Of a DNA stretch of 64,000 nucleotides, positions 47,214 to 58,356 are shown in pieces. Numbering within the stretch: position 1 is the stretch's first letter; every line of letters starts with the position of its first letter. A program made the translations under genes and the position numbers. The stretch comes from Halobacillus halophilus (GTDB lineage: Bacteria; Bacillota; Bacilli; Bacillales; Halobacillaceae), in assembly GCF_020171985.1 (NCBI RefSeq), contig NZ_JAIVAL010000001.1, positions 558,001 to 622,000 of the forward strand, read 5' to 3'. The notes under the pieces were generated by a model. That model had not been told where the DNA came from. It did no database searches and saw only the letters and a program-made list of their open reading frames with translations.

Positions 47214-48100
47214 TGCTTCATTATTTTATCCTTTAACTCTTCATCAAATTTTCCTTCTTTGAACATTTCTATTTCAAAGCCATAGGGAGGCTTTTTATTT
47301 TTCTTATCTTCCCCTACATAGGGAGTTTCAAGGATCTTAGGCAAGTCCTTTAAGGAAGGGTGATGGACTACCTGGTGTAAAGCTTTAAAACCAATATGTC
47401 CAAATCCAATGTTTTCGTGACGGTCTTTTTGAGCACCCTTTACATTTTTACTGTCATTCACATGGACGACTTTTAACCGGTCCAGACCTACAACTTTATC
47501 GAACTCATTCAAGACTCCATCAAAGTCTTCGACGACGTTATAACCAGCATCATGAATGTGGCATGTATCCATACAAACGGATAGTTTCTCATTCAATGTG
47601 ACACCATCAATAATTTTGGCTATTTCTTCAAAATTTCTGCCGATCTCAGATCCCTTGCCAGCCATTGTCTCAAGCGCTATTTGGGCTTCCTGATCTTTAT
47701 GAAGCACTTCATTTAAACCTTCAATTATCTTAGGAAGCCCTTTCTCCACTCCTTGTCCTACATGAGAGCCAGGATGCAGTACGATCTGCTTTGCACCTAT
47801 AGCCTCTGTGCGTTCAATTTCATTTCGAAGGAAGTCTACACCTAATTGGAAAGTTTCAGGCTTAGTTGTATTAGCGATATTAATGATATACGGAGCATGG
47901 ACCACAATATCTGAGATATTATGCGACTTCATATGCTCCTGTCCAGCTTCAATATTTAATTCTTCTATAGGACGTCTCCTTGTGTTTTGAGGAGCTCCTG
48001 TATAAATCATAAATGTACCAGATCCATATGATGCAGCCTCTTCACTTGCTCCAAGAAGCATTTTTTTCCCTTTCATCGAAACATGCGACCCCAGTTTCAA
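47210..48100 (-). CDS. nfo: Deoxyribonuclease IV (endonuclease IV)
   Basis: 296 residues. AP endonuclease of base-excision repair with three zinc ions. Ligand regions are [42 protein letters not shown] and the [11 protein letters not shown] signature. AAAGGAG precedes ATG 48100. Located 22 bp from the cshB stop, probably co-transcribed. Confidence 0.95.
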   Translation of the reverse strand: MKLGSHVSMKGKKMLLGASEEAASYGSGTFMIYTGAPQNTRRRPIEELNIEAGQEHMKSHNISDIVVHAPYIINIANTTKPETFQLGVDFLRNEIERTEAIGAKQIVLHPGSHVGQGVEKGLPKIIEGLNEVLHKDQEAQIALETMAGKGSEIGRNFEEIAKIIDGVTLNEKLSVCMDTCHIHDAGYNVVEDFDGVLNEFDKVVGLDRLKVVHVNDSKNVKGAQKDRHENIGFGHIGFKALHQVVHHPSLKDLPKILETPYVGEDKKNKKPPYGFEIEMFKEGKFDEELKDKIMKQ

Positions 48101-48122
48101 ATTAAAACTCCTTTCCTAATGC

Positions 48123-49442
48123 CTATTTTTTGCGGTATTGATTTCTTTTAAGGCCTTTCAAGTTATTATCTGCTTTTTTCTTCATTTTCTTCTTGTATCC
48201 TGGTTTCACTTTTTTTGGTTTACGAACCATTTGTCTTGCTTTCTTTTCTAGATCTGTTTCTTTTTTCTCTCTTGTCTGGCGTTCATTATAGGAATTAACC
48301 TCTTTCCATTCTCCATTCTTCACTTCATAGAAATTAAAAGTAAGTCCTCTTTTTTCAAGCTTCTGGATTAAAGGAAGATCTCCTTCCTTATATAGATTTA
48401 TGGCAGTTCCCTGTAAGCCGGCACGAGCAGTTCTACCTACACGGTGAATATAAAATTCTTCTTCTTTAGGCATCTGAGCATTGATGACGTGACTAACTCC
48501 CTGAATATCGATCCCTCGAGAAGCTAAGTCAGTCGCTACGATATACTGGTATCGTAAATTTTGGAGTTCCTTTAGCATCCTTTTTCGCTCTCTTGGTGAT
48601 AAGCCTCCATGAAGAATCCCGACTTCAAGACCGCGGCTGAGCAAAGCATCCGCTAATTCATCCGCATGGTCTTTTCCATTTGTAAAGATAATAGCAAGAT
48701 AAGGCTGAATAGCTTCGGATATATCCATAATGATATCGGCAGGATTCTTATGACGCAAAGGAACTAATCTGTGCTCCATAGACTCAGGCGATGGTTTTTC
48801 ATCTTCAATCTGAATAAGGGAGGGGTTAGTTAGATATTTTTTGAGGAATGGCTGCAAGCGCTCAGGGATTGTAGCTGAGAAAACTAAAATTTGAACATCA
48901 GGATCCATACGAATCAAAATCTGATCTACTTCTTCAATGAAACCTAGATCAAGCATTAAATCAGCCTCATCCAGTACAAACCCTTTGGCTTGATGCAAAT
49001 CAACAGCTTCTTCTTTTACCATATCAAGAATTCTCCCCGGAGTTCCTACAATAATATGAGGAGGCTGAGAAGAAAGCTTATCGACCATCTTTTGCTTATC
49101 CGTACCTCCAATTAGCAGCTTAGAGCGCCAAACCTTATCTTTTCCACCGAATTGTATAGCTTTCTTTACTTCTTCATGAATTTGTATAGCCAGCTCCCTT
49201 GTTGGAGCTGTAATAACAAATTGGACGTTCGAAGAATCATCGTCAATTTTGTTGAGGAGTGATAATAGATAAGCGTGTGTTTTTCCAGAGCCAGTGTGTG
49301 ATTGTCCAATCAGGCTCTCACCTCGTAAAGCAGCAGGCATGACCTCTCGCTGTATAGGTGTAGGTTCATGAAAACCAAGTTCCCCAATAATCCGACTGAT
49401 CACTGGGGTAATAGCAAATTCTTCAAATTTATGTGTACTCAT
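48123..49442 (-). CDS. cshB: DEAD-box RNA helicase CshB
   Basis: 439 residues. Motifs: Q motif EPTPIQREVMP, Walker A SHTGSGKTHAYL, DEAD in VLDEADLMLDLGF, SAT and HRVGRTARAG, followed by a Lys-rich tail. Acts in RNA remodelling and cold adaptation by homology. ATG 49442 follows AAAGGAG and gives the length of B. subtilis CshB; the frame extends 51 codons upstream without a site. Confidence 0.93.
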   Translation of the reverse strand: MSTHKFEEFAITPVISRIIGELGFHEPTPIQREVMPAALRGESLIGQSHTGSGKTHAYLLSLLNKIDDDSSNVQFVITAPTRELAIQIHEEVKKAIQFGGKDKVWRSKLLIGGTDKQKMVDKLSSQPPHIIVGTPGRILDMVKEEAVDLHQAKGFVLDEADLMLDLGFIEEVDQILIRMDPDVQILVFSATIPERLQPFLKKYLTNPSLIQIEDEKPSPESMEHRLVPLRHKNPADIIMDISEAIQPYLAIIFTNGKDHADELADALLSRGLEVGILHGGLSPRERKRMLKELQNLRYQYIVATDLASRGIDIQGVSHVINAQMPKEEEFYIHRVGRTARAGLQGTAINLYKEGDLPLIQKLEKRGLTFNFYEVKNGEWKEVNSYNERQTREKKETDLEKKARQMVRKPKKVKPGYKKKMKKKADNNLKGLKRNQYRKK

Positions 49443-49626
49443 TATGTTTTGTACTCCTTTAGTGTAAAATGTTCTCATCCTATTATAATAGAGCGAGGGA
49501 AGAAATGCACGATTACAGGACAACCTGCGACAAGATTCTTTGTCTTCTTTCCATTTAGCCTTTATAATAAAGGATGGTAAAGTAAAAGTATTCAATTGGA
49601 TTGGATAAAGAGGAGGACTTTAAATA

Positions 49627-50589
49627 ATGGAAGTCATTAAAATCGCCCCTCGCGGTTATTGTTATGGTGTGGTGGATGCCATGGTCATTGCACAGAATGC
49701 AGCAAAAGACCCGAACCTGCCTCGCCCTATATATATTTTAGGAATGATTGTACACAACTCACATGTTACCCAAGCTTTTGAAGACGAAGGTATTATTACC
49801 GTGGACGGTAAAAACCGCATGGACCTATTGGACGGAATTAACGAGGGCACAGTTATTTTTACAGCTCATGGAGTTTCACCTGAAGTTAAAGAGCGTGCAA
49901 AAGAAAAGGGTCTTACTGCTCTGGATGCAACTTGTCCCGACGTGACAAACACGCATAATTTAATTCGGGATAAAGTAGCTGAAGGCTACGAGATTATTTA
50001 TGTCGGTAAAAAAGGCCACCCTGAACCTGAAGGGGCTATGGGTGTTGCTCCAGGTAAAGTACATCTTGTCCAAACGGAAGAAGATGTAGAAAATCTTAAT
50101 ATCGATCACGATAAATTAATGGTTACTAACCAGACAACCATGAGCCAATGGGATGTTTATGATGTAATGGAAAAAGCGAAAGAAAAGTATCCTCAGCTGG
50201 AAAAACATCAGGAAATTTGTATGGCTACTCAGGTACGCCAGGAAGCTGTGTCTGAACAGGCTAGTGAAGCTGATCTTACTTTAGTTGTAGGAGATCCTAA
50301 AAGTAATAATTCAAATCGCTTAGCTCAAGTCTCCATGGAAAAAGCTGGTACTCAGGCATATCGTATAAGTGATGTAACCGAAATTGACCTCGACTGGCTG
50401 GAAGGCGTTCAGAAGGTTGCCGTTACAGCAGGCGCTTCCACCCCTACCCCAATAACTAAAGAAGTTATAAAATTCATTGAACAATATGACTTAAATGACG
50501 TGGACACCTGGATTCGCGAATCCAAAGTGGAACAGAAGAAAATTCTCCCGCGTGTTAAAACTAAAAAGAAAAGCCAAGCAAAAGAATAA
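49627..50589 (+). CDS. ispH: 4-hydroxy-3-methylbut-2-enyl diphosphate reductase
   Basis: 320 residues. Last MEP-pathway enzyme, producing IPP and DMAPP. The three [4Fe-4S] Cys are in [20 protein letters not shown] and [13 protein letters not shown]; the catalytic Glu/Thr region ([10 protein letters not shown]) is present. AGAGGAGGACTTTAAATA precedes ATG 49627. The Lys-rich C-terminal tail is slightly longer than usual. Confidence 0.95.
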   Translation: MEVIKIAPRGYCYGVVDAMVIAQNAAKDPNLPRPIYILGMIVHNSHVTQAFEDEGIITVDGKNRMDLLDGINEGTVIFTAHGVSPEVKERAKEKGLTALDATCPDVTNTHNLIRDKVAEGYEIIYVGKKGHPEPEGAMGVAPGKVHLVQTEEDVENLNIDHDKLMVTNQTTMSQWDVYDVMEKAKEKYPQLEKHQEICMATQVRQEAVSEQASEADLTLVVGDPKSNNSNRLAQVSMEKAGTQAYRISDVTEIDLDWLEGVQKVAVTAGASTPTPITKEVIKFIEQYDLNDVDTWIRESKVEQKKILPRVKTKKKSQAKE

Positions 50590-50601
50590 CTGATCTAACA
50601 A

Positions 50602-50636
50602 GCTGTGCGGACATAGAATGTCCGCACATTTTTATT
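50602..50636 (+). terminator. ispH terminator
   Basis: TGTGCGGACAT / ATGTCCGCACA stem followed by TTTTTATT. Confidence 0.9.
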
Positions 50637-50763
50637 ATATCTATATCTTTAAACTTTACTTCCTGCCAATGGCTTGAAATCGAATCTAAGTCATTCAGGA
50701 GATTGGTTACAATTAACACGGAGGCAATTTCTTAACTTGTTTATTGAAAGCATCCTGATCTCT

Positions 50764-51879
50764 CTACACAAAAGTAAAAGGTTCCGTATTGGATTCAGAA
50801 AGAATAACAGATAGACCCTGAGGCCATTTTTCTTCTAGGTATTTCTTAATCTCAGCGCAGACTACCTTCTCTACATGGTGGCCAGGATCAATTATTGAAA
50901 GTCCCATTTCCATAGCATCTTGAGCTGCATGAAAAGTCATGTCCCCTGTAATATAAACATCTGCTCCGTTCGCTTTTGCTGCATGGATATACTTTTCTCC
51001 GCTGCCCCCAAGAAGAGCAGCTTTTTTGATCACTTTTGAACCTTCACCCGTCATCCGTACAGCTGGGACGTTGTATTTTTCTTTTACTTTTTCACACAAT
51101 TCCTTTAGTTCAATCGGTTCTTTAAAGCGGCCTATACGTCCCACACCTTTATCTTCTCCTTGGTTCAAAAGAGGATAAAGATCATAAGCAACTTCTTCAT
51201 AAGGGTGAGCTTTCTCCATTGCAGTCAACACACCATTTAATTTTGATTTAGGTACAATAGTTTCAATTCGTTTCTCCTCTACTATCTCAAGATCGTCTAC
51301 CTGTCCAATGTAGGGAGTTGAGCCTTCTTGAGGCTTAAAGGTACCTTGGCCCGATAACTGATACGTACAATGGCTGTACTGTCCTATATGACCAGCCCCT
51401 GCCTCGCTGATTGAATTTCTTACTTCTTCCGCATGTTCTTCCGGTACAAAAACTGTCAGTTTAACTAGTTCATCCTGCCCGGTTGTCACTAAAGGAGAGG
51501 TGTCCTCAAGACCAATGGCTGCTGCCATTACATCGTTAACTCCGCCTGCTGCTACATCTAGATTAGTATGAGCAGCGTAGACCGTAATGTCATGTTTGAT
51601 AAGTTTTTGAATGACTCTGCCCTTCGGAGTGTCAAAATTTATTTGATTTAACTTTACAAACAACAAAGGGTGATGAGCAACAATTAAATCAACTTGCTTC
51701 TCAATAGCCTCATCTACTACATTCTCAAGTACATCAAGTGTTACCATCACTTTCTTTACTGGTTTATTCAGTGTGCCTACTTGAAGTCCGACATTATCCC
51801 AATCAAAAGCCAGGTGCTTTGGAGACCATTCTTCAAAAGACTTAATAATTTCACTAGCTGATAACGTTCGATTCGACAT
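50764..51879 (-). CDS. yqfO: Nif3-like dinuclear metal center protein YqfO
   Basis: 371 residues: a Nif3/DUF34 core split by a PII-like insertion domain (about 130-235). Metal ligands are in IVAHHPLLF, AAHTNLD and DPGHHVEK. The true reaction is unsettled; the annotation GTP cyclohydrolase type 2 homologue is historical. Adjoins trmK with a one-base overlap (stop/start), as in B. subtilis. Confidence 0.92.
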   Translation of the reverse strand: MSNRTLSASEIIKSFEEWSPKHLAFDWDNVGLQVGTLNKPVKKVMVTLDVLENVVDEAIEKQVDLIVAHHPLLFVKLNQINFDTPKGRVIQKLIKHDITVYAAHTNLDVAAGGVNDVMAAAIGLEDTSPLVTTGQDELVKLTVFVPEEHAEEVRNSISEAGAGHIGQYSHCTYQLSGQGTFKPQEGSTPYIGQVDDLEIVEEKRIETIVPKSKLNGVLTAMEKAHPYEEVAYDLYPLLNQGEDKGVGRIGRFKEPIELKELCEKVKEKYNVPAVRMTGEGSKVIKKAALLGGSGEKYIHAAKANGADVYITGDMTFHAAQDAMEMGLSIIDPGHHVEKVVCAEIKKYLEEKWPQGLSVILSESNTEPFTFV

Positions 51880-52583
51880 TATTCAGTTGCCTCCTTTAAC
51901 CAACTAATCTCTTTTTGTAATTGGAGAATTTTCTCTTCATTTACCACACTAGCCTGCTTAACTTGAGAGAGAACATACTCTTTTTTCTCAAGTTCCATTT
52001 TACACTTCCTAAGAAATACCTCTTCAGCTTTTTTCAGAAGATGAGGACCAAGCCATAATTGTTTCTCCAATTGTGAAGAATCATAAGAAGCAGCTGGCTC
52101 TCCTCTGTCACCTACTAGAATTTCATATATATGGCCGTTTTCTTCGAGAATTACTTCATCTACTAAATCATAACCGTTTCGAAAAAACCATTGTCTTACC
52201 GAACGAGCATCTATATTAGGCTGAGCTATAATTCGTTCGGTTTCAGAAAGCTTCTCCTTGCCACTTTCTAAAATATCCCTTATTAAGGGGCCACCCATTC
52301 CTGCAATCACAACCTGGCGGACTTCATTGTTATTTAAAACGTGTAAACCATTTCCCAGACGAACGTCTATACGACCTTCCAAATCATGATTTTCCACTTC
52401 TTTCCATGCACTCTTGTAAGGTCCGTGATTAACTTCTCCTGCTATTGCCTTAGCAGAAGGATCGTTCAAGCAAACATAACATGGAAGATAAGCGTGATCC
52501 GAGCCGATATCAGCAAAAAAAGCACCCCTCGGTAATTTTAAGGCTACATTAGTAAGTCGTTTGGATAACTGATTGACATTCAT
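51879..52583 (-). CDS. trmK: tRNA (adenine(22)-N(1))-methyltransferase TrmK
   Basis: 234 residues. SAM-dependent Rossmann domain with FFADIGSDHAYLPCYVC (motif I) and VVIAGMGGPLIRDIL, then a C-terminal coiled coil (about 165-230). Methylates A22 of tRNA. ATG 52583 has GAGGGA nine bases upstream; a GTG two codons earlier is too close to it. Confidence 0.92.
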   Translation of the reverse strand: MNVNQLSKRLTNVALKLPRGAFFADIGSDHAYLPCYVCLNDPSAKAIAGEVNHGPYKSAWKEVENHDLEGRIDVRLGNGLHVLNNNEVRQVVIAGMGGPLIRDILESGKEKLSETERIIAQPNIDARSVRQWFFRNGYDLVDEVILEENGHIYEILVGDRGEPAASYDSSQLEKQLWLGPHLLKKAEEVFLRKCKMELEKKEYVLSQVKQASVVNEEKILQLQKEISWLKEATE

Positions 52584-52601
52584 ATTCACTCTTCCCTCTC
52601 A

Positions 52602-52642
52602 TAATAAAGAAAAGCTTTCTGATTGTCACAGAAAGCTTTTCA
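52602..52642 (-). terminator. cccA terminator
   Basis: 13-bp stem GAAAAGCTTTCTG / CAGAAAGCTTTTC followed by TTTATT on the minus strand. Confidence 0.85.
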
Positions 52643-52653
52643 AGTATAAGTAA

Positions 52654-53025
52654 CTATTTCTTTTCCGCTAACCATTCTGCTAATGCTGTGGCCTGTTCAC
52701 CTGTATAGAGCCCGGCAGGCATTTGAGATCCTTTACCATTGAGTATGATATCTTTAATTTCATCAGCAGAATAACGGCTTCCCACTTCCGTTAAATTAGG
52801 ACCTGCTCCACCTTCTAAGTTACCACCATGACAACTGGCACATTTAGATTGGAACATTTCTTCAGGATTGGCATTGGCTGCCTCTTCCTGTTGTTGTTCT
52901 CCACCATTTTCTTCCTCATTTTGAATCGCTTCGCGCTGGTTAATCCCTGCAGCAGAAACGATGATCATAGCTACTATACCTAAGACAGCGATAATAGCAA
53001 ATGGAATCACAGGGTTTCTTCTCAT
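52654..53025 (-). CDS. cccA: Membrane-anchored cytochrome c-550
   Basis: 123 residues: one N-terminal transmembrane helix (about 6-26), an acidic Glu/Gln-rich linker, then a small cytochrome c domain with heme site CASCH near 62-66 and the distal Met in GSQMPAG. Electron carrier on the outer face of the membrane. AAGGAGGATACAACTA precedes ATG 53025. Located before sigA as in B. subtilis. Confidence 0.93.
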   Translation of the reverse strand: MRRNPVIPFAIIAVLGIVAMIIVSAAGINQREAIQNEEENGGEQQQEEAANANPEEMFQSKCASCHGGNLEGGAGPNLTEVGSRYSADEIKDIILNGKGSQMPAGLYTGEQATALAEWLAEKK

Positions 53026-53133
53026 TAGTTGTATCCTCCTTATGTATTCCTTAAGTTAGTATGGGCAAATCTATTCGGCTATATTTATTTTACTTGAAAA
53101 GTTCCACTTATTAAAGAGATAACTTGTGAAAAG

Positions 53134-53676
53134 TTACAAAACAGCAGCTAGACAAAGGAAAAGAATTCCTATAACGCTTGATATCATGAGATAATGAATT
53201 CTCCATCGCACACCAATCCCCATCCAAAGGAGACAGTGAAGGCTCGCCATTCCATATATCCATTGAGAACTGATTGAGAGACTGGAAACCAAATTTAAGA
53301 AAAGTAGTAAGCCTATAAGTAATCCTGTAATTAATGGGATATGATAAATTCCAGTATAGGTACTTCTTACCTGCCGGAGAGTCAGAAAAGCAGTGAAAAC
53401 AAAAGTCGACAAAAGCCCTGTTTGCAATATGAGGTTCATTTCAGTAAAATAAATGACAAGAAATGAAAGGGGTAACAAAATAAGGGTTAAAATTGAAATC
53501 ATCAGCATGAGTGGATTTCTTTTAGAGTTCATGAACTCTATATCTCTGTCGCTGCTGTTTTTTTGACCCTCGGTGTATAGAGCTAACAGAAAATCGCAAT
53601 ATTCACGGGGAAGTAGTCGATGCTCTTTCCAATAATGGATTTCATTAACAATGGTTTCTAGTCGATTTTCTTTCAT
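53134..53676 (-). CDS. Hypothetical five-helix membrane protein
   Basis: 180 residues: a soluble N-terminal segment (about 1-50, with HYWKEHRLLPREYCDFLLALY), then five hydrophobic helices from about 53 to 178. No family recognised with confidence. GGGGGATACAGTGT precedes ATG 53676. It is a single gene between sigA and cccA with no equivalent I can place in B. subtilis. Confidence 0.7.
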   Translation of the reverse strand: MKENRLETIVNEIHYWKEHRLLPREYCDFLLALYTEGQKNSSDRDIEFMNSKRNPLMLMISILTLILLPLSFLVIYFTEMNLILQTGLLSTFVFTAFLTLRQVRSTYTGIYHIPLITGLLIGLLLFLNLVSSLSISSQWIYGMASLHCLLWMGIGVRWRIHYLMISSVIGILFLCLAAVL

Positions 53677-53703
53677 ACACTGTATCCCCCGCCAGTTAAA
53701 GAA

Positions 53704-53755
53704 TTAAAAAACCCAGGCACCATCTGAACACTCTGCAGACGATGGATACCTGAGT
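53704..53755 (-). terminator. sigA terminator
   Basis: On the minus strand CTCAGGTATCCATC pairs imperfectly with GATGGTGCCTGGG and is followed by TTTTTT. Confidence 0.8.
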
Positions 53756-53767
53756 CATCACATCTTT

Positions 53768-54916
53768 TTATTCCATAAAGTCTTTAAGACGTTTACTTCG
53801 GCTTGGATGTCTCAACTTGCGGAGCGCTTTTGCTTCAATTTGGCGGATTCTCTCTCGCGTTACACCAAATACTTTCCCTACTTCTTCAAGCGTACGCGTT
53901 CGTCCATCGTCTAATCCAAATCTTAAGCGTAATACATTTTCTTCACGGTCTGTAAGCGTATCAAGAACGTCTTCCAACTGCTCCTTCAAGAGTTCATACG
54001 CCGCATGATCGGAAGGGGATGTAGCTTCCTGGTCTTCAATGAAATCACCAAGATGGGAATCATCTTCTTCTCCGATAGGAGTTTCAAGCGAAACTGGTTC
54101 CTGAGCAATCTTCAGGATTTCTCGTACTTTGTCCGGCGTTAGTTCCATATCCTGAGCGATTTCCTCTGGAGTAGGTTCACGTCCTAGATCTTGTAAAAGC
54201 TGACGCTGTACTCTAATGAGTTTATTAATGGTCTCTACCATGTGTACAGGAATACGAATGGTACGAGCCTGGTCTGCAATTGCACGAGTAATGGCCTGTC
54301 TGATCCACCAAGTAGCATACGTACTGAACTTATAACCTTTACGATAATCAAATTTCTCTACTGCTTTGATGAGACCCATATTCCCTTCTTGAATTAAATC
54401 GAGAAAAAGCATCCCTCTGCCTACATATCTTTTAGCGATACTTACAACTAGACGCAAGTTAGCTTCAGCTAGATCTCTCTTGGCTTCTTCGTCACCATTT
54501 TCAATTCTCTGAGCGAGACTGATTTCATCTTTAGCAGATAAGAGGTTTACACGTCCGATTTCTTTTAGATACATTCGAACTGGATCGTTGATTTTGACCC
54601 CTGGAGGTACGCTTAAGTCGTTAAGGTCAAACTCCTCTTCTTTATCTAACTGTTTCATACTAGGGTCAGTCTCAGAATCACCAATGACTTCAACACCCTG
54701 TTCGTTCAAATGCTCATAAAATTCGTCCATTTGATCAGAGTCTAATTCAAAGCTTGATAGCTTTTCAGCTACTTCCTCGTAAGCAAGTACTCCTCGCTTT
54801 TTCCCTATTTCCAACACCTGATCTTTTGCTTGTTCAAGTGTCATTTCATTTGTATTATTACTATTGCTTTCCTTTTCTTTAGAACGTGATGGCTGCTGTT
54901 GCTTATTATCCGCCAT
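53768..54916 (-). CDS. sigA: RNA polymerase primary sigma factor SigA
   Basis: 382 residues. Region 1.1-like N-terminus, then regions 2 ([44 protein letters not shown], shown only in outline), 3 and 4 with the C-terminal helix-turn-helix [20 protein letters not shown]. Housekeeping sigma recognising TTGACA/TATAAT promoters. ATG 54916 follows GGAGGGGG. Forms the conserved dnaG-sigA macromolecular synthesis operon. Confidence 0.97.
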   Translation of the reverse strand: MADNKQQQPSRSKEKESNSNNTNEMTLEQAKDQVLEIGKKRGVLAYEEVAEKLSSFELDSDQMDEFYEHLNEQGVEVIGDSETDPSMKQLDKEEEFDLNDLSVPPGVKINDPVRMYLKEIGRVNLLSAKDEISLAQRIENGDEEAKRDLAEANLRLVVSIAKRYVGRGMLFLDLIQEGNMGLIKAVEKFDYRKGYKFSTYATWWIRQAITRAIADQARTIRIPVHMVETINKLIRVQRQLLQDLGREPTPEEIAQDMELTPDKVREILKIAQEPVSLETPIGEEDDSHLGDFIEDQEATSPSDHAAYELLKEQLEDVLDTLTDREENVLRLRFGLDDGRTRTLEEVGKVFGVTRERIRQIEAKALRKLRHPSRSKRLKDFME

Positions 54917-54954
54917 ATGTCCCCCTCCTTCCAACATATCTATACCAACTATAT

Positions 54955-56769
54955 CTAGGTGTTTTTTAATTCTTTTTTCCTCTCAATGATCTTCATGGCA
55001 ATTTCAGCAGCTTTAATGGGTTCATTTTGCTGCTCCGCCCGCTTTAAATCATCTTCTAAGGTTTTAATATCCGTACGGTCACTATGCTCAGCTTTAATCC
55101 GAAAAATGTAATCATGTATTTCCTGATCAGACACTTCTTCACTAACCGGTGCCATAGCCAATTCAATTACTAGATTTTTCAGAGATGGGTCGTCAAGTTT
55201 TTCCACGAACTGACTTACATCTGACTGATTACCATCTTCATAGTAGGCATAAAGATAGGTCACTATAACCTGATGATCTGAAATATTAAATGCCCCTCCT
55301 AGTTCCTCTTGAACTTTCTCAGCTATGAAAGGATCTCTTAACATATAGGCAATCAGCTTTCTTTCCGCATTATGAAAAGCCGGCAGGAGTTTATTCTGAA
55401 TAGAATACTGACTTGTACGGTTAGTATATCGGTTTTGGTCTTTGTTATCCTGTTTAAATGTGTTTTTACCTCTGATGCGATGGACTTCTTCTTTAAGAGT
55501 ATCGACCGACATCTGGAACTCTGAGGCCAGTTCATTTAAATAATGCTCTCTCTCTACTGCCCGGTCGAGGAGAGCGACCTCCTGTAGTACCTTTTCGATA
55601 TAAGCAATTCGATCTCCTTCCAACTGAAGATTATAATCTCTTCGAAGATAGCTCATGATAAAGGCGATGAACGTGTCACTCGTGTCCAAAACTTCTCTTT
55701 TAAAGCGGTCTCCACCATGCTTTTGAATAAAATCATCGGGGTCTAACCCATCTGGAATTCTGGCTACGAATGTTTGACACCCAGTGTTTTTCAGCAGTCG
55801 GCCAGCCTTCACAGCAGCTTCTACGCCTGGCTGATCGCCGTCATAGCATATGATAACCTGATCTACATAACGTTTGAGAAGATTAGCCTGAGAACTAGAG
55901 ATCGAAGTCCCCATCGTACCTACGGCATTGTGAACGCCCGCCTGATCAGCAGAGATTACATCAACATATCCTTCAAATAAGATCACGGACTTCTGTTTAC
56001 GAATTGCTCCTCTTGCCAGGTCAAAGTTGTAAAGCAGCCTGTTTTTCTGAAATAGTTCCGTTTCCGGACTATTCAAATACTTAGGTTCTTGATGACCCAG
56101 TGAACGCCCGGCAAATGCCACCGTTTTCCCTAAGTGGTTACGAAGCGGAAAAATTAATCTGCCTCTAAAACGATCGGCATACTCTCCCTGATCATTGGAA
56201 TTTAACAACCCTGCTTTTACCATTGTCTGAGGGTGGAACCCTTTTTTCTCAAGGAACGTGACCACAAACTCTTTGGAATTCGGTGAATATCCAATCTGGT
56301 ATTTTTTAATCGTTTCTTCACTAAATCCCCGGTCAATTAAATACTGATAAGCATCCTGACCTTCTTTTGAATTAAGAAGCATATGATGGTACAACTTCGC
56401 AAGCCATTGATGAGCTTCTAAGATACTTTGAGATTCAGTGCTTATTTGTGAAGAATCCTCGTGGGAAGCTTCCTCGGGTAAATCTATTTGTGCTTGGCCA
56501 GCCAGTTGTTTAATAGCCTGAATGAAGTTGAAGCCTTCCATTTCCATAAGGAAGGTGTACACATTCCCTCCCTTTCCACATCCAAAGCAATGGAAGATTT
56601 GCTTATCAGCAGAAACGGAAAAAGAAGGAGTGCTTTCTCCATGAAAAGGACACAAACCAAAATAATTTCTACCCTGTTTTTTCAATTCTACATAATCACC
56701 AATAATATCCACGATATCCGTGGATTGGCGGATTTCATCTACTTTTTCTTCTGGAATATGCCCAGCCAT
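54955..56769 (-). CDS. dnaG: DNA primase
   Basis: 604 residues. Synthesises RNA primers for replication. The CHC2 zinc finger (C-x2-H-x17-C-x2-C, beginning CPFH) is near 40-63. The Toprim domain is near 255-345 with [15 protein letters not shown] and [12 protein letters not shown]. The C-terminal helicase-interaction domain is about 440-604. ATG 56769 follows GGTGATGCGT and gives the B. subtilis length; upstream in-frame ATGs are weaker. Confidence 0.96.
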   Translation of the reverse strand: MAGHIPEEKVDEIRQSTDIVDIIGDYVELKKQGRNYFGLCPFHGESTPSFSVSADKQIFHCFGCGKGGNVYTFLMEMEGFNFIQAIKQLAGQAQIDLPEEASHEDSSQISTESQSILEAHQWLAKLYHHMLLNSKEGQDAYQYLIDRGFSEETIKKYQIGYSPNSKEFVVTFLEKKGFHPQTMVKAGLLNSNDQGEYADRFRGRLIFPLRNHLGKTVAFAGRSLGHQEPKYLNSPETELFQKNRLLYNFDLARGAIRKQKSVILFEGYVDVISADQAGVHNAVGTMGTSISSSQANLLKRYVDQVIICYDGDQPGVEAAVKAGRLLKNTGCQTFVARIPDGLDPDDFIQKHGGDRFKREVLDTSDTFIAFIMSYLRRDYNLQLEGDRIAYIEKVLQEVALLDRAVEREHYLNELASEFQMSVDTLKEEVHRIRGKNTFKQDNKDQNRYTNRTSQYSIQNKLLPAFHNAERKLIAYMLRDPFIAEKVQEELGGAFNISDHQVIVTYLYAYYEDGNQSDVSQFVEKLDDPSLKNLVIELAMAPVSEEVSDQEIHDYIFRIKAEHSDRTDIKTLEDDLKRAEQQNEPIKAAEIAMKIIERKKELKNT

Positions 56770-56804
56770 ACGCATCACCATACTAAACAATTATTCGAGA
56801 TAGA

Positions 56805-57302
56805 CTATTGAATACCTTCCTGAGCAGCTAACAATTTTTCAAATACATGCTGAAAATACTCGCGATCCTCTTTTTTGAAAGCGGAAGGACCTTTCCACTT
56901 TTTATTTTTCTTCATGGACTGTTGTCTCAAGTACTTGTTATTCATTATTTCATCTGCATCAGTATCTTTGATTAGTTTACCTCTTGGAGTAAGAACATAA
57001 ACCTCTCTAGTTGTCAATAGTACAGCTAAAGATAAGTCCTGAGTTATTACATAATCAGACGCTGAGACATGATTGAGAATATAAAGGTCAACTGCTTGAG
57101 ACCCATGATCTAGAAAAATCCAACCTTGTTCTGCCTTTTCAGGACTATAATGATTAACAGTAGCTATGAATATGGGGATAACTTCATATTTGCTGCACAC
57201 ACTATAGATTTCCTGTTGAACTGGACAACTATCTGCATCTACCCATATTCTTGGAACTTGATTTGACTTTGACATAGTTACTGTACTTCTACAATAATAC
57301 AT
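56805..57302 (-). CDS. yqxD: YqxD/YaiI family (DUF188) protein
   Basis: 165 residues. The RIWVDADSCPVQQEI motif near 18-33 is the DUF188 signature; DYVITQDLSLAVLLTT and LTPRGKLI follow. The fold resembles a PIN-like nuclease with conserved Asp residues, but the activity is unproven. ATG 57302 follows AGAAGGA with good spacing; ATG 57275 is weaker. Position upstream of dnaG matches B. subtilis yqxD. Confidence 0.88.
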   Translation of the reverse strand: MYYCRSTVTMSKSNQVPRIWVDADSCPVQQEIYSVCSKYEVIPIFIATVNHYSPEKAEQGWIFLDHGSQAVDLYILNHVSASDYVITQDLSLAVLLTTREVYVLTPRGKLIKDTDADEIMNNKYLRQQSMKKNKKWKGPSAFKKEDREYFQHVFEKLLAAQEGIQ

Positions 57303-57479
57303 AGAATCCTTCTAATTTTAGAATGTTTTATTTTTCTGAAAGTGCTCACTTACTTCATTTAGTGAAATCTAAGTATCCACAGTTTGCTTGTTTAGAATCA
57401 TTTTTTCCGCAAATAAACATTATAATACATTCTATAGATTTACGCTATATACTATTTTACCTATTTTCATCCTTCCCAA

Positions 57480-57510
57480 CAAAAGTCGCGCTTAATCATA
57501 GCGCGACCTT
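57480..57510 (-). terminator. yqfL terminator
   Basis: GTCGCGCTA / TAGCGCGAC stem (one-base offset) followed by TTTTG on the minus strand. Confidence 0.8.
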
Positions 57511-57521
57511 AAGTATTGGTA

Positions 57522-58334
57522 CTATTCTTGGGAATCTTGACGTAATTTATTCGTTATCACATTCGCCGTCTCTTCAACAGCTTTATTGGATACATCAATA
57601 ACATGGCAGCCAATTCGATCTACTACACGATTAAAGTGTTCAATTTCCTGGTGAATTCTGTTCATATTTGCATAACTGGCTTGCGCTCCAAGTCCCAAGG
57701 ATTTTAAGCGCTCTTTTCTGATGTCATTTAATTTTTCCGCACTGATCTTTAATCCGATACATTTATCAGGGTCCACTCGATACAGTTCAGCTGGTGGTTC
57801 AACTTCTGGCACAATGGGCACATTCGCCACCTTTAATCGTTTGTGAGCTAAATATTGAGAGAGCGGAGTTTTCGAGGTCCTCGAGACACCAATCAACACA
57901 ATATCCGCTTTAGCGATTCCTCGAGGGTCTCTTCCATCGTCGTAGCGTACAGCAAACTCAATGGCTTCTACTCTCTTGAAGTAATCTTCATCCAGTTTAT
58001 GAACGAGTCCAGGTTCAAGGCGAGGTTCTAAATTGAAGTGCTTTTCCATCGATTCCATCATCGGCCCCATTATATCCACACATTCGATATCATACTTTTT
58101 TGCTTCCTCAATTAAATATGTCCGGAATTCCGGGATGACAAATGTAAACCCTACCATGGCTCCCTGTTCTTTCGCCTGAACCAGAGCCTCATTTATTGTA
58201 CCTTTATCCTCTACGTACGGAATTCTCTGAAGATCAAAAGGACCATCATCGAACTGACTAAGAGCTGCTTTCACGACGAGCTCTGCGGTTTCCCCTACAG
58301 AATCTGATAATACGTAAATTAATGGTTTCCCCAT
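57522..58334 (-). CDS. yqfL: Pyruvate, phosphate dikinase regulatory protein family (YqfL)
   Basis: 270 residues of the DUF299 kinase/phosphorylase family. The P-loop reads [17 protein letters not shown] near 153-169. Such proteins reversibly phosphorylate PEP synthase or pyruvate, phosphate dikinase. In B. subtilis YqfL modulates CcpN. AGGAGGGAGAAT precedes ATG 58334. It lies 22 bp after ccpN, in one transcript. Confidence 0.92.
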   Translation of the reverse strand: MGKPLIYVLSDSVGETAELVVKAALSQFDDGPFDLQRIPYVEDKGTINEALVQAKEQGAMVGFTFVIPEFRTYLIEEAKKYDIECVDIMGPMMESMEKHFNLEPRLEPGLVHKLDEDYFKRVEAIEFAVRYDDGRDPRGIAKADIVLIGVSRTSKTPLSQYLAHKRLKVANVPIVPEVEPPAELYRVDPDKCIGLKISAEKLNDIRKERLKSLGLGAQASYANMNRIHQEIEHFNRVVDRIGCHVIDVSNKAVEETANVITNKLRQDSQE

Positions 58335-58356
58335 ATTCTCCCTCCTGTCTGTTCTT